Positions 34,046 to 43,333 of a stretch of DNA of 64,000 nt are shown here, piece after piece. This stretch comes from Oceanobacillus jeddahensis. Its GTDB lineage: Bacteria > Bacillota > Bacilli > Bacillales > Amphibacillaceae. How positions within the stretch are numbered: position 1 is the first letter of the stretch; the number at the start of each line of letters is the position of its first letter. The position numbers were made by a program, and so were the translations under genes. The stretch is taken from positions 186,001 through 250,000 of the forward strand of contig NZ_CCDM010000004.1 in assembly GCF_000750635.1 (NCBI RefSeq), read 5' to 3'. The notes beneath the pieces were generated by a model. It made no database searches. It saw nothing but the letters and a program-made list of their open reading frames with translations, and was not told the DNA's origin.

Positions 34046-35248
34046 TTAAGCATTTTGTTGATAATCTTGATATAATGTTTTTCTTTCCTTCTCAATTTCT
34101 GGATGGAATTGAATGAGTGCGGCTGCTCTTACCTTTTCTACATTTTGAACCGCATGCTCAATGTTTTCTGTTAGTGCCGGACTGCTTCCGATTACTTTCG
34201 ATGCAATCGTTAATCCGGCTACTTCTCCTTGTGCCATAGCCACTTTGGAGCTTTCTACTCCTGTTATATTGCCGGATACATATAAATCAGGCAGCGTCGT
34301 TTCCATTTTTTCATTATGAACAGGAATATGTCCTCCTAATGCTTCCACGTATTTAAAAGAACAACCGGCAACAGAAGCCAATTCTGCCATTGGAGTCAGC
34401 CCACCTGAAATACATACCACATCTGCTGCTTCCATTTTTTCCGTTCCCGGAACAGGTTCGCCTGCTGTGTTAATTTTTACGGTTTTCACTCCTTCAACAA
34501 CATCTTCCCCAATAATCTCTGTAACAGCAGTTTTCAATTTAATCGGAATACCGTTCATTTTCAATCCACTACTTGGATAAAACTTTGTGGCAAAGCTTAC
34601 TGGCACACGTTTTCCCAGCTTTCCCAGCTGCTTCAGTAAAGGAGAAGGAGCCAGGTGTGTCAAACGCATTAAAGATGCCAAAACTTCTTGAGGCTGACCC
34701 GCTTCCTTTTCTATCTGTTCAGTTACTGGCAAAATAATGGCCTTCACATCCACCCCGCATAGTTTTAACTCATTAGCAATGGCCATGGATAATACATTTG
34801 CGCCGATAATAATACAAGTATTCCCAGGTTTTACTCTGTGCACGTTTCCCATAACCTGTGCTGCTCCAATCGACATGACTCCCGGCAATGTCCAACCTGA
34901 CAATGGAATATGTGTCTCACTGGCACCAGTTGCCAAAAGCAGATGTACGGTATCTATGATTCCGTTAGAAGTATAAATTCTCCATCCTGTTTCTATCTTT
35001 TCCAGATTATAAACAGATGTTTCACATTCTACTTCCACACCCAGAGATACAGCTCTCTGTTCCAGGTTTTCTGATTCTTTCATTCCATTCCACCACTCTC
35101 CGTTCGGCTCTTCATGCAATTGTCCTAACAATCTGCCCCCCGGGCGGGGAAATTCATCGATCACTTTAACGGCGACTCCATTTTCTGCAGCTGCTATTCC
35201 TGCCGTTAATCCTGCAGGCCCTGCACCGATAATCACCAGATTCCACAT
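34046..35248 (-). CDS. FAD/NAD(P)-binding subunit of D-hydroxyproline dehydrogenase (HcnB/OoxA-like)
   Basis: A 400-residue flavoprotein with an N-terminal FAD motif (GAGPAGLTAG near 8-17), ATGASE near 106-111 (family-typical, before NAD binding) and a second Rossmann segment near 150-165. It corresponds to the alpha subunit of octopine/proline/hydrogen-cyanide-synthase-like dehydrogenases. In many relatives a BFD-type iron-sulfur domain is fused at its C-terminus; here that domain is the separate gene at 35539. With the 2Fe-2S protein (35256), the BFD protein and the DadA-like subunit (37666) it should oxidise cis-4-hydroxy-D-proline. Substrate is inferred from context. Confidence 0.87.
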   Translation of the reverse strand: MWNLVIIGAGPAGLTAGIAAAENGVAVKVIDEFPRPGGRLLGQLHEEPNGEWWNGMKESENLEQRAVSLGVEVECETSVYNLEKIETGWRIYTSNGIIDTVHLLLATGASETHIPLSGWTLPGVMSIGAAQVMGNVHRVKPGNTCIIIGANVLSMAIANELKLCGVDVKAIILPVTEQIEKEAGQPQEVLASLMRLTHLAPSPLLKQLGKLGKRVPVSFATKFYPSSGLKMNGIPIKLKTAVTEIIGEDVVEGVKTVKINTAGEPVPGTEKMEAADVVCISGGLTPMAELASVAGCSFKYVEALGGHIPVHNEKMETTLPDLYVSGNITGVESSKVAMAQGEVAGLTIASKVIGSSPALTENIEHAVQNVEKVRAAALIQFHPEIEKERKTLYQDYQQNA

Positions 35249-35255
35249 AAACCCA

Positions 35256-35555
35256 TCACTTCCTTAAAGAATAAACAGCCATCCCATCCTTAACAGCGGT
35301 TACACAAGCGCGGACAACCTGTCTGTCCTCCAGTTGAACCCTGCATTCAAAGCAATGACCGATATTACAATAGATTCCTCTGCCGTTTCCACTCACATCA
35401 TGCTTTCTTAATTCCTGATATCCTTCTGCTAATAGAGCAGAAGCAATTGTATCTCCTTCAAGTGCTTCCACCGTTTGATGATTAAACGTAAAAGTTAATT
35501 TCGTATTATTCGATAACGACCCTAAAACTGGGTGATCTTCAATCCTCGCTGACAA
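35256..35555 (-). CDS. Plant-type 2Fe-2S subunit (HcnA-like)
   Basis: A small ferredoxin-like electron-transfer subunit of 99 residues. The cluster ligands are Cys 63, 68, 71 and 84 (C-x4-C-x2-C-x12-C, in YCNIGHCFEC). I place the start at a TTG at 35555: GGGAGGA lies 7 bases upstream and the resulting length fits HcnA-type subunits. A longer frame reaching back to 35666 would overlap most of the BFD gene and has no ribosome site. It overlaps the end of the BFD gene by 17 bases. Part of the multi-subunit D-hydroxyproline dehydrogenase. Confidence 0.85.
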   Translation of the reverse strand: MSARIEDHPVLGSLSNNTKLTFTFNHQTVEALEGDTIASALLAEGYQELRKHDVSGNGRGIYCNIGHCFECRVQLEDRQVVRACVTAVKDGMAVYSLRK

Positions 35556-35823
35556 GATCCATTCCTCCCAACGTACCAAACGATACTGGTCTAACCGGCG
35601 GACGATAGCTGAGAGAAATTTCATCTGTCTTTGGAGCAGCTTCATGAGACTGAACAATTTGATCAATCATGCTCCGGCATGTTCTTCCTCCACAATATCC
35701 CATGCCTGCTCTTGTTCTCAGCTTCACTTCACGAGAGGAACAATGGTAATGATCTATCGTCTGATTAATTTCTTTTAGTGTTACCTCTTCACATCTGCAA
35801 ATGATGATATTTTCATCCGCCAT
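35539..35823 (-). CDS. Stand-alone BFD-like 2Fe-2S protein
   Basis: A 94-residue protein carrying the bacterioferritin-associated-ferredoxin-like cluster motif: Cys 9 and 11 (CRC), then Cys 44 and 49 (RAGMGYCGGRTC). That sequence is the hallmark of the C-terminal domain of HcnB/OoxA-type flavoproteins. Here it is a free protein encoded just before the 2Fe-2S and FAD subunits, like the delta subunit of some archaeal proline dehydrogenases. A PPVRPV segment near 74-79 resembles the linker after this domain in fused relatives. It probably shuttles electrons between the flavin subunits. Confidence 0.85.
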   Translation of the reverse strand: MADENIIICRCEEVTLKEINQTIDHYHCSSREVKLRTRAGMGYCGGRTCRSMIDQIVQSHEAAPKTDEISLSYRPPVRPVSFGTLGGMDLVSED

Positions 35824-35841
35824 CCATACTCCTCCTTTGTT

Positions 35842-36624
35842 TTAAATAAAACCATAATACGGTTTCTGAGCCGTAGCCATATGCGCCCAGCGAATCATGG
35901 TGATAAAGTCAAAGACCGGCAATCCGACCGCTTGTTGAATTGCAGCGGCATACGGAGGCAGATCACTGCATTCCAGCAAAATCGCTCCAATATCCGGGTT
36001 ATCTTCCACCAGTTCTTTTGCTGCTTGTACAACCTCTTCTCTGACTACTCCGTTATCAAAGCTTCCTCTGCTTTCTACGATGGCAGAGAATTCCGGTAAT
36101 TTCCCCAAGTCTTTTACTACGACATCCTTTATATTGGTCACTCCACAGCTATCAAATAAACTTTCCGTTATGCCATCGCTGTCTGCTGTGAGCATGCCGA
36201 TACGCTGATGACCTTTTAACCCTGTTTTAATCCATGGAATCTGGACTACGCTTGACATAAAAACCGGAATATCTACAGCATCGGCAACCTGCTTTTGATA
36301 ATTTCCAAAGAAACCGCATGCCCCGCAGATGACTCTTGCTCCTTCTCTTTCCAGCTGCTGGGCTGTTTGAATCACATCATCCACTAGTGTCGGGTCTCCT
36401 ACGTGAATTCTATCCTGCGTACAATTCGGAACAACTCGCGGAACAACAGGAAAATCATAGGTGGATAAATTAGCTACATTGCCAGGTAATACAGGGTACC
36501 AGCAATCATCCAGGAAAAGGATCCCTACGGAGAAGCCTGCGACATATTGCCCTTTTTTCATTTCAATTTGTTGACTGTGATCCGATTTCACAAAGCCATA
36601 TTCTCGATCTCTGCTGCTCGCCAT
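35842..36624 (-). CDS. Aspartate/glutamate racemase-family protein
   Basis: A 260-residue protein of the Asp/Glu racemase superfamily. The two family Cys sites are visible: GACGFFG near 101-107 and LLECSDLPPYA near 221-231. The N-terminus has the FSVGILFLDD strand. Such proteins racemise or isomerise amino acids, hydantoins or maleate. Its position between the DapA-type and iron-sulfur genes suggests a role in handling hydroxyproline stereoisomers or intermediates, but no orthologue of known activity is recognised. GGAGG lies 7-8 bases before the ATG. Confidence 0.85.
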   Translation of the reverse strand: MASSRDREYGFVKSDHSQQIEMKKGQYVAGFSVGILFLDDCWYPVLPGNVANLSTYDFPVVPRVVPNCTQDRIHVGDPTLVDDVIQTAQQLEREGARVICGACGFFGNYQKQVADAVDIPVFMSSVVQIPWIKTGLKGHQRIGMLTADSDGITESLFDSCGVTNIKDVVVKDLGKLPEFSAIVESRGSFDNGVVREEVVQAAKELVEDNPDIGAILLECSDLPPYAAAIQQAVGLPVFDFITMIRWAHMATAQKPYYGFI

Positions 36625-36657
36625 ATTTTTTCCTCCATCATCTCAATTCAAAACAGA

Positions 36658-36732
36658 AGCACAGAGAAATAAAACAAAATAAGTAGATACATCTTTGTAT
36701 ACGCCTTTTCTTATGCTGTTTTTCTCTGTGCT
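36658..36732 (-). promoter_or_regulatory. Intra-operon inverted repeat
   Basis: AGCACAGAGAAA (36658-36669) is inverted perfectly at 36721-36732, giving a 12-bp stem with a 51-base interior in the 123-base gap between the DapA-type gene and the racemase-like gene. It could be an mRNA processing or stability hairpin, a partial terminator or an operator. Confidence 0.5.
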
Positions 36733-36747
36733 GATGCCTGCTTAAAA

Positions 36748-37650
36748 CTATACTGGCTTCACTTCATAGCCTAATTCTTTTAATGTTTTACTCATTTTCT
36801 CTTTTAACTCGTCTGAAGCTGGCACTAATGGTTTACGTACCGTTCCGCCTTCCAGACCAATAATATCTAAACCAGCTTTTACAGGACCCGGTACAGGCTC
36901 TGCTTCCACATAATCATATAGCGGAAGTAAACGCTGATTGATAGCTAATGCGCCATCAATATCTTTTTCCTTTGTAAATAACTCATACATTTCTACAATT
37001 TCTTTTGGAACCAGATTATGAATAATTCCAGTTGCCCCGTGTCCACCAACAGATAACGTCGGCAGGATCAAGTGTTCAAAGCCAGTTAATACAGTAAAGT
37101 CATCGTTATCCTTTGTTAAAGCAATGACTTTACAGGTATGCTCCTGATCTGTTGTATTTTTAACTGCTACAATTCCTTCCTCTTCACTTAACTCCGCAAT
37201 AAATTCAGGGGAGAGCTCTACATTAGTTGCTGCAGGATAGTGATAAATTACAATTCCAATTCCTGCTTTGGCAGCTAATTTTTTATAATATGCTTTTAGC
37301 CCTTCTTCACTTGTTGTCATATAATATGGCGTTACAACAAGCGCACAATCTGCCCCTACCTCTGCTGCATATTTTGTCAGTTCCAGCGTTTCTTCCTCGC
37401 GGTGCGCGCTCGTACCTGCCATGATAGGCACACGTCCGCCAGCATATTCTACTGCTGCTTTTAATAGACTCTTTCTTTCTTCTAGTGACATCAGTGAATA
37501 CTCTCCTGTGCTTCCTCCAGCAAGCAGGCAGTGTACACCGCCGTCAACCAGGTGATTAATTAAGCCTTGATAGGCAGAAAAATTAATCGATCCGTCCTCA
37601 TTAAATGGTGTTGGCATTGCAGGTATCATTCCAGTTGGTTTATACATCAT
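36748..37650 (-). CDS. DapA-family lyase/deaminase (pyrroline-4-hydroxy-2-carboxylate deaminase candidate)
   Basis: A 300-residue Schiff-base aldolase of the DHDPS/NAL superfamily. The substrate loop is GGSTGEY near 45-51, the Tyr is in YHYPA near 138, and the Schiff-base Lys is 164 (VAVKNTT). In hydroxyproline catabolism a member of this family converts pyrroline-4-hydroxy-2-carboxylate to alpha-ketoglutarate semialdehyde and ammonia. The flanking D-amino acid dehydrogenase and aldehyde dehydrogenase genes support that role over lysine synthesis. ATG at 37650 or 37647; GGAGG precedes both. It follows the DadA-like gene by 15 bases. Confidence 0.87.
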   Translation of the reverse strand: MMYKPTGMIPAMPTPFNEDGSINFSAYQGLINHLVDGGVHCLLAGGSTGEYSLMSLEERKSLLKAAVEYAGGRVPIMAGTSAHREEETLELTKYAAEVGADCALVVTPYYMTTSEEGLKAYYKKLAAKAGIGIVIYHYPAATNVELSPEFIAELSEEEGIVAVKNTTDQEHTCKVIALTKDNDDFTVLTGFEHLILPTLSVGGHGATGIIHNLVPKEIVEMYELFTKEKDIDGALAINQRLLPLYDYVEAEPVPGPVKAGLDIIGLEGGTVRKPLVPASDELKEKMSKTLKELGYEVKPV

Positions 37651-37665
37651 TCATTCCTCCAATAA

Positions 37666-38862
37666 TTAAATAGTTTGTAATATTTCTTCTTGCGCTTTAT
37701 ATCTTGAAAATTTTAAGCGATCAATATTAAATTCGGTTTCTTTTCCTGAAATAAGCTCTGTCATCATCTTTCCGGTAATTGGCGCCATGCTGATTCCATC
37801 GCCCTCATGACCGCTTGCAATATAGAAGCCCGGCACCTCATCTACCTCCGATACAATCGGCAAATGGTCAACTACCCACGGGCGGATGCCGGCGTAAGCA
37901 CGAATACAATTGACATCCGTTAAAATCGGCAGGAAACGAGTTGCCCGTTCAGCAATTCCCCGCATCACATCATGCTCCGCACTTGTATCATAGCCTTTAA
38001 AAGCGCGATGCCCGCCGACCAAATAATTACTTGCTTCTGTCGGTTCAATAGTAAAAGCAATGTTATAGTCTTCTACCAGTTTACTGACATTTCTCTTGTA
38101 ATTGATATCTTCAAATTTAGAGAGCATGTAGCCAAACTCATGTACTTTTTGATGAACGATCCTGTCTGTCCGCTCTGTGACAAGAACCATTCCTTTTCTT
38201 GGCCGAATCGGAATGTCTATCCCGACCATCTCCCCAATATGACTTGCCCAGACACCGGCACAATTGACCACATTTTTCGTATATAACGTCGTGGTGCTGG
38301 TTTTTACAGACTCCACTGAACCATCCGGTCCCTGTGTAATTTCCTTTACCTCTTGGTTAGTAAAGACTTCTAAACCATATGTTCTTGCTTCTTCAATAAA
38401 GGCATAACAGACAAGGTATGGATTCATCGTAGAGTCAACCTCTGTCCAGACACCGCCTGCCAAATCATCCGCCAGATGCTTTTCGATATCGGGAAGCTCC
38501 TCTTTACTTACCATCTTCATATCATAACCGGCAGCAGCCTGCTGCTTGACATACCCATTTGCGACTTCTAATTCCTGGTCTGTTTCACAAACGTATAAGC
38601 TTCCCCGTGAGAAAAACTCGAAGTCAAAAGAGAATTCTTTTGCTAACTTTTTATAAAGCTGGATACTTCGAAAGCCAATTTCCGTATCGATTCCCGGCTT
38701 TTTATCACAAATAAGTGCCACCGCATCACATCTGCTCGACGTTCCAGCAGCTATATCCCCTTTCTCTACCAAAGCAACTTGATAACCTTCTTTAGAAAGA
38801 TAATAAGCTACGCTCGAACCGATGATGCCTCCACCGATAACAATCACATCAAAACTATTCAA
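37666..38862 (-). CDS. FAD-dependent D-amino acid/hydroxyproline dehydrogenase subunit (DadA/HcnC-like)
   Basis: A 398-residue flavin oxidoreductase of the DAO family. The FAD motif GGGIIGSSVAYYL starts near 9, followed by EKGDIAAGTSSR, and the C-terminal flavin segment is YIASGHEGDGI near 354. It is the likely catalytic beta subunit that oxidises cis-4-hydroxy-D-proline, partnered by the FAD/NAD subunit at 34046 and two iron-sulfur proteins. It is encoded directly before the DapA-type gene. The alternative is a glycine oxidase or sarcosine oxidase beta-type enzyme. A run of A and G (AAAAGGGGGTGG) provides the ribosome site. Confidence 0.88.
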   Translation of the reverse strand: MNSFDVIVIGGGIIGSSVAYYLSKEGYQVALVEKGDIAAGTSSRCDAVALICDKKPGIDTEIGFRSIQLYKKLAKEFSFDFEFFSRGSLYVCETDQELEVANGYVKQQAAAGYDMKMVSKEELPDIEKHLADDLAGGVWTEVDSTMNPYLVCYAFIEEARTYGLEVFTNQEVKEITQGPDGSVESVKTSTTTLYTKNVVNCAGVWASHIGEMVGIDIPIRPRKGMVLVTERTDRIVHQKVHEFGYMLSKFEDINYKRNVSKLVEDYNIAFTIEPTEASNYLVGGHRAFKGYDTSAEHDVMRGIAERATRFLPILTDVNCIRAYAGIRPWVVDHLPIVSEVDEVPGFYIASGHEGDGISMAPITGKMMTELISGKETEFNIDRLKFSRYKAQEEILQTI

Positions 38863-38895
38863 TCTGCCACCCCCTTTTAAAAATAGATTGATAGA

Positions 38896-40419
38896 TTACC
38901 TATCTGTATTGGAATAAGCACCAGAAGGCTTCACTTCTAAAGCAATGTTCACCTGTTTTTTATACAGATACTCTTCAAAGCCATATGTGCCTAAATCTCC
39001 GCCAATTCCACTCTGTTTATAGCCGCTCCAAGGAGCTTCATTGAATGTTGGATGATAGCTGTTCACCCAGGTGATTCCTGCATGTAAGCCGCGGATTACC
39101 CGTTGCGCTTTCGCACCATCATTCGTGAACACTGCTGCCGCTAATCCAAAATCCGTTCCGTTCGCCAGCTCTAATGCTTCTTTCTCTGTTTCAAATACTT
39201 GGATAACCAGTACTGGTCCAAAAATTTCTTCTTGTACAATCCGCATATCTGGTGTTGTATTTGTAAAAATCGTCGGAGCTACATAGTTTCCTTCTGCAAG
39301 AGAACCGTCTGTTAGCCGTTCTCCGCCACATAGTAATTCTGCCCCTTCATCCAATCCTACTTTGACATATTCGAGAACTGACTCGGCGTGATCCGGAGAG
39401 ATAAGCGGTCCCATTTCTGTTTGCGGGTCCCATCCTGGTCCAATCTTGATTTTATTCGTTCGTTTTACTAATTCATCTACAAACTTTTCATAAATACTTT
39501 TCTCCAAAATTAGTCTGGACCCCGCGGAGCAAACCTGCCCCTGTCCGGCGAAAATACCCAACATGGCATAATCGACTGCTGTTTCAAAATCCGCATCGGA
39601 GAATACAATATTCGGAGATTTTCCTCCCAGCTCCAGTCCGACTTTTTTGATCGTATCAGCTGCATCTTTCATAATTTGCTTCCCGGTATCTGTTCCACCG
39701 GTAAACGATATTTTATCAACATCCTTATGCTGTACTAAACGGTCGCCTATCACAGCTCCCGACCCCAATACCAGATTCACCACACCTGCTGGAAAATCAA
39801 TTTCATCTATAATTTCAAATAATCTCAATACAGTTAATGGTGTCTGGGAAGCTGGTTTGACCACAACTGTACACCCTGCAGCAAGCGCAGCAGCCATTTT
39901 TTGCGTAGCCATCACTAAAGGAAAATTCCATGGAACGATGATACTGACCACACCTACCGGCTCCCGAATCACCATTGCCTGAATTTCATCCGGCACTTCA
40001 TAGGTTTGGCCATGCGGCTGCATCGCTAAGCCGGCATAATATTTAAATTGATGAATCGCATCTTCCACATCAACGATCGAATCCTCATACATCTTTCCAT
40101 TGTTTAATGTTTCTAATTTTGCAATTTCCTCTTTCCGTGCTTCCAGCTTTTCAGCCACATTCAATAATAAGTCAGCCCTTGTTCTCGCATAAGTTTCCCG
40201 CCAGCCATCCTCATAAAATGCTTTTCTTGCAGCTTCAATTGCTTGGTCTGCATCTTCTGCTCCTCCGTCCGCAACGGTTGCAATCACCTGATTATTTGCC
40301 GGATTATACACTTTTCGTGCATTCCCTGTACTTCCGCTGGTCCACTTCCCAGCGATATACATGTTCTGAGCTTCTTGGGTATCTTTTAAAACTTCTTCAA
40401 ACGCTGTTGCTACACGCAT
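38896..40419 (-). CDS. NAD(P)-dependent aldehyde dehydrogenase (alpha-ketoglutarate semialdehyde dehydrogenase candidate)
   Basis: A 507-residue ALDH. The catalytic Glu is 263 (GLELGGKSPN) and the Cys is 297 (GQGQVCSAGSR). The coenzyme segment is PWNFPLVMATQK near 163. The overall type is close to betaine/gamma-aminobutyraldehyde dehydrogenases. In a hydroxyproline pathway the expected job is oxidation of alpha-ketoglutarate semialdehyde to alpha-ketoglutarate, feeding the TCA cycle. The start follows GGAGGAAG at 8 bases. Substrate specificity is inferred from neighbours, not from diagnostic residues. Confidence 0.9.
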   Translation of the reverse strand: MRVATAFEEVLKDTQEAQNMYIAGKWTSGSTGNARKVYNPANNQVIATVADGGAEDADQAIEAARKAFYEDGWRETYARTRADLLLNVAEKLEARKEEIAKLETLNNGKMYEDSIVDVEDAIHQFKYYAGLAMQPHGQTYEVPDEIQAMVIREPVGVVSIIVPWNFPLVMATQKMAAALAAGCTVVVKPASQTPLTVLRLFEIIDEIDFPAGVVNLVLGSGAVIGDRLVQHKDVDKISFTGGTDTGKQIMKDAADTIKKVGLELGGKSPNIVFSDADFETAVDYAMLGIFAGQGQVCSAGSRLILEKSIYEKFVDELVKRTNKIKIGPGWDPQTEMGPLISPDHAESVLEYVKVGLDEGAELLCGGERLTDGSLAEGNYVAPTIFTNTTPDMRIVQEEIFGPVLVIQVFETEKEALELANGTDFGLAAAVFTNDGAKAQRVIRGLHAGITWVNSYHPTFNEAPWSGYKQSGIGGDLGTYGFEEYLYKKQVNIALEVKPSGAYSNTDR

Positions 40420-40455
40420 GATATCTTCCTCCTTTGCTTCTGCCTATGAAACATC

Positions 40456-41805
40456 TCATTCATTCAACGCTGAAATACTTTCTGTCACTGTTTTCACAAT
40501 GAATTGATAATCCTCTTCCGTAATATTCAGCGGCGGGGCCAGCTGAAGAATATTATTAAAGCCTGCTACGGTATCCCCATTTTTTCCAACCAACAGGCCG
40601 CTTTGCTTACATTGAGTTACGATCTGATTGATTTTATCTACATGAACCGGCTCCTTTGTCTGCTTATCCTCTACCAGCTCTATCCCGATCAATAAGCCCT
40701 TCCCGCGAACATCTCCGACATTCGGTTGGGATAATAGCCCTTGGAAATCTTCCAATAATCTCTCCCCAAGCTGTTTCGATTGCTGGAATAGATTTTCCTG
40801 TTCCATAATTTCAATGTTCTTTAAAGCCACGGCACAAGCTGCTGGAGATCCGCCGTACGTATTCACATGCCTGAAACGATCATAGACATCCTCGCCATCA
40901 AATTGCTCAAATATTTCTCTTTTGACTGCAGTAGCTGATAAAGGCATATAACCGCTTGTAATTCCTTTTGCCATCGTAATAATGTCCGGCTTTACGTCAT
41001 AATTCATAAATCCAAACGGTTTTCCGGTCCGGCCAAACCCGCAAATGACTTCATCCACGATGAGCAAAGCTCCGTGTGCCTCGCAGATTTCTTTGACCCG
41101 CTTCAGATAATTCTTAGGCGGCATCAGAATGCCTCCGCCGGTAATAATCGGCTCCATAATCACACCAGCAATCGTTGAACTAAGCTCCCAGGTCATTAAC
41201 TCATGGATTGCTTTAGCGGAGGACAAAGAATTTTCATCATCCGGATTGCGATACAGATCAGGCGGTGCTACATGCAAAAAACCTTGTGCTAATGGCTCAT
41301 ATTTATATTTTCTTTCTGCCTGCCCTGTTGCAGCCAGCGCTCCCATTGTATTTCCGTGATAAGCTCGATACCTTGAAACGAATTTAGTCCGCTGCCCTTC
41401 CCCTTTATGCTGATGGTATTGTCTCGCTATTTTAAAAGCAGTTTCATTTGCTTCTGATCCACTATTGGAGAAAAAGAACACATACTCATCGTCTAAAAAG
41501 CTATTTAATTTTTCAGCTAACTGAATCGCAGGTTGATGACTATGTGCCAACGGAAAATATGCCAGCTTTTCCAATTGTTCGTAGGCAGCCTGCGCTATTT
41601 CTGTTCGGCCATACCCTGCATTGACGCACCATAATCCAGACATTCCATCTAAATATTTATTTCCTTCCACATCTGTCACCCATGCTCCTTTTGCCGTTTC
41701 AGCAACCAGCAGATTGGGATCCGGTTTAGATCCTTTCATCGCATGCCAAAGCTGTTTCGCGTCTTTCGCTTTCACATCATTTGCTTGATTCATCGATTGA
41801 AGCAT
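40456..41805 (-). CDS. Class III omega-aminotransferase (beta-alanine/taurine:pyruvate type)
   Basis: A PLP enzyme of 449 residues. I start at the ATG at 41805, just after a GGAGGAGGGTGG ribosome site; the longer frame begins upstream of that site. The PLP Lys is 280 (ITMAKGITSGYMPLS), and the preceding DEVICGFGRTGK (near 251-262) holds the cofactor Asp. The N-terminal WCVNAGYGR is shared with beta-alanine:pyruvate and taurine:pyruvate aminotransferases. It sits 21 bases after the methylmalonate-semialdehyde dehydrogenase gene, which would take malonate semialdehyde from beta-alanine to acetyl-CoA. Confidence 0.9.
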   Translation of the reverse strand: MLQSMNQANDVKAKDAKQLWHAMKGSKPDPNLLVAETAKGAWVTDVEGNKYLDGMSGLWCVNAGYGRTEIAQAAYEQLEKLAYFPLAHSHQPAIQLAEKLNSFLDDEYVFFFSNSGSEANETAFKIARQYHQHKGEGQRTKFVSRYRAYHGNTMGALAATGQAERKYKYEPLAQGFLHVAPPDLYRNPDDENSLSSAKAIHELMTWELSSTIAGVIMEPIITGGGILMPPKNYLKRVKEICEAHGALLIVDEVICGFGRTGKPFGFMNYDVKPDIITMAKGITSGYMPLSATAVKREIFEQFDGEDVYDRFRHVNTYGGSPAACAVALKNIEIMEQENLFQQSKQLGERLLEDFQGLLSQPNVGDVRGKGLLIGIELVEDKQTKEPVHVDKINQIVTQCKQSGLLVGKNGDTVAGFNNILQLAPPLNITEEDYQFIVKTVTESISALNE

Positions 41806-41826
41806 TTGCCACCCTCCTCCATACAC

Positions 41827-43284
41827 TTAGTATCGTGCTGTCACCATTTTCTTTCGGGTATAAAAATTGACCCCGTCTTTTCCATTTGCATGTAAATCGC
41901 CATAAAAGGAATTTTTATATCCTGAAAACGGGAAAAATGCCATTGGTGCAGGAACACCTAAGTTAATTCCCAACATTCCTGAGTCGATTTCCTCTCTAAA
42001 CGTTCTCACCGCTTTTGCACTATCTGTATATAGGCAAGCTCCATTAGCAAACTCTGATTCATTTGCCACCTCAATTGCTTCTTCAATCGTATTTACACGG
42101 ACAACAGAAAGTACTGGTGCAAACATTTCGTCTTCCCAAATTTTCATATCGGTACGAACATGATCAAATATCGTTGCCCCGACAAAATAGCCATCGCTGT
42201 CTTTTTTATCTTCCCTGCCGTCTCTTAGTAATGTTGCTCCTTCTTCTAAACCGGCTTCAATATAATCTAACGTTCTTTCTTTTTGCTCTTTCCGGATAAC
42301 CGGACCAAGAAATGACGCTTTATCCGCTCCATCTCCAATAACCACGTTATCTGCTGCCTGCTTTAAGCGTTCCGTCAACTCATCTGCAACATCTCCTACT
42401 GCAACTACTACAGAAGCTGCCATACATCTTTGCCCGGCCGATCCGAATGCCGCTGCCGTAATATTTGAAACTGCATTATCTAAATCTGCATCCTCTAACA
42501 CAATGCTGTGATTTTTAGCACCGGCTAACGCCTGCACACGCTTTCCATTGGCTGCAGCTGTTTGATAAATATATTTTGCTACAGGCTGCGAGCCGACAAA
42601 TGATACCGCTTTAATTTTTTCGTGTTCCAAAATTCCATTAACCACATCATTGGATCCATGCACGATATTCAATACACCGTCAGGTAAACCTGCTTCTTTA
42701 AATAATTCTGCTAGACGATTAGCAAGCAATGGTGTTTTTTCAGATGGCTTCAAAATAAAGGTATTTCCACACGCGATTGCTAATGGGAACATCCAGCAAG
42801 GAACCATCATTGGAAAATTAAACGGTGCAATCCCGCCAACTACGCCGATTGGATAGCGGTACATTCCTGATTCGATCCCTGTAGCGATATCTGGCAGTTG
42901 TTCTCCCATCATTAAAGACGGAGCACCAGCAGCAAATTCAACGCATTCAATTCCTCTTTGTACTTCCCCCGCTGCATCATCAATTGTTTTTCCATTTTCT
43001 AAAGTAATAATTTCGGCTAACTCTTCGCGGTTCTCCATTAATAATTGCTGATATTTAAATAGAATGCGTGCTCTTTTTGGAACAGCAACCTTTTTCCAAT
43101 CTTTAAAAGCAGCCTCTGCACTTTTGACAGCGCTCTCAATTTCCTCAAAACTTGAAATGGGTACCTTCCCAATCTCTTCTCCAGTAGCCGGGTTAAAAAT
43201 CTCTGTATAATTTCCTGAAATCGGATCTACCCATTCCCCATTTATAAAATTACTTACTTTTTTGGCGGTTTTTACTGTTGACAT
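41827..43284 (-). CDS. mmsA: CoA-acylating (methyl)malonate-semialdehyde dehydrogenase
   Basis: A 485-residue ALDH-fold enzyme of the MmsA/IolA group that converts malonate or methylmalonate semialdehyde plus CoA and NAD to acetyl- or propionyl-CoA. The catalytic Cys is 287 (GSAGQRCMA). The Glu-containing ELGGK block of ordinary ALDHs is replaced by ALAGAKNH, the CoA-dependent signature. First gene of the large minus-strand cluster, divergent from the LysR gene across a 120-base region with an inverted operator-like repeat. AGGGGG precedes the ATG. Paired with the aminotransferase it suggests beta-alanine breakdown. Confidence 0.93.
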   Translation of the reverse strand: MSTVKTAKKVSNFINGEWVDPISGNYTEIFNPATGEEIGKVPISSFEEIESAVKSAEAAFKDWKKVAVPKRARILFKYQQLLMENREELAEIITLENGKTIDDAAGEVQRGIECVEFAAGAPSLMMGEQLPDIATGIESGMYRYPIGVVGGIAPFNFPMMVPCWMFPLAIACGNTFILKPSEKTPLLANRLAELFKEAGLPDGVLNIVHGSNDVVNGILEHEKIKAVSFVGSQPVAKYIYQTAAANGKRVQALAGAKNHSIVLEDADLDNAVSNITAAAFGSAGQRCMAASVVVAVGDVADELTERLKQAADNVVIGDGADKASFLGPVIRKEQKERTLDYIEAGLEEGATLLRDGREDKKDSDGYFVGATIFDHVRTDMKIWEDEMFAPVLSVVRVNTIEEAIEVANESEFANGACLYTDSAKAVRTFREEIDSGMLGINLGVPAPMAFFPFSGYKNSFYGDLHANGKDGVNFYTRKKMVTARY

Positions 43285-43333
43285 TATGTGACCCCCTATT
43301 GGAATTTGTTTGACATGATTTCATTTTATTTGG

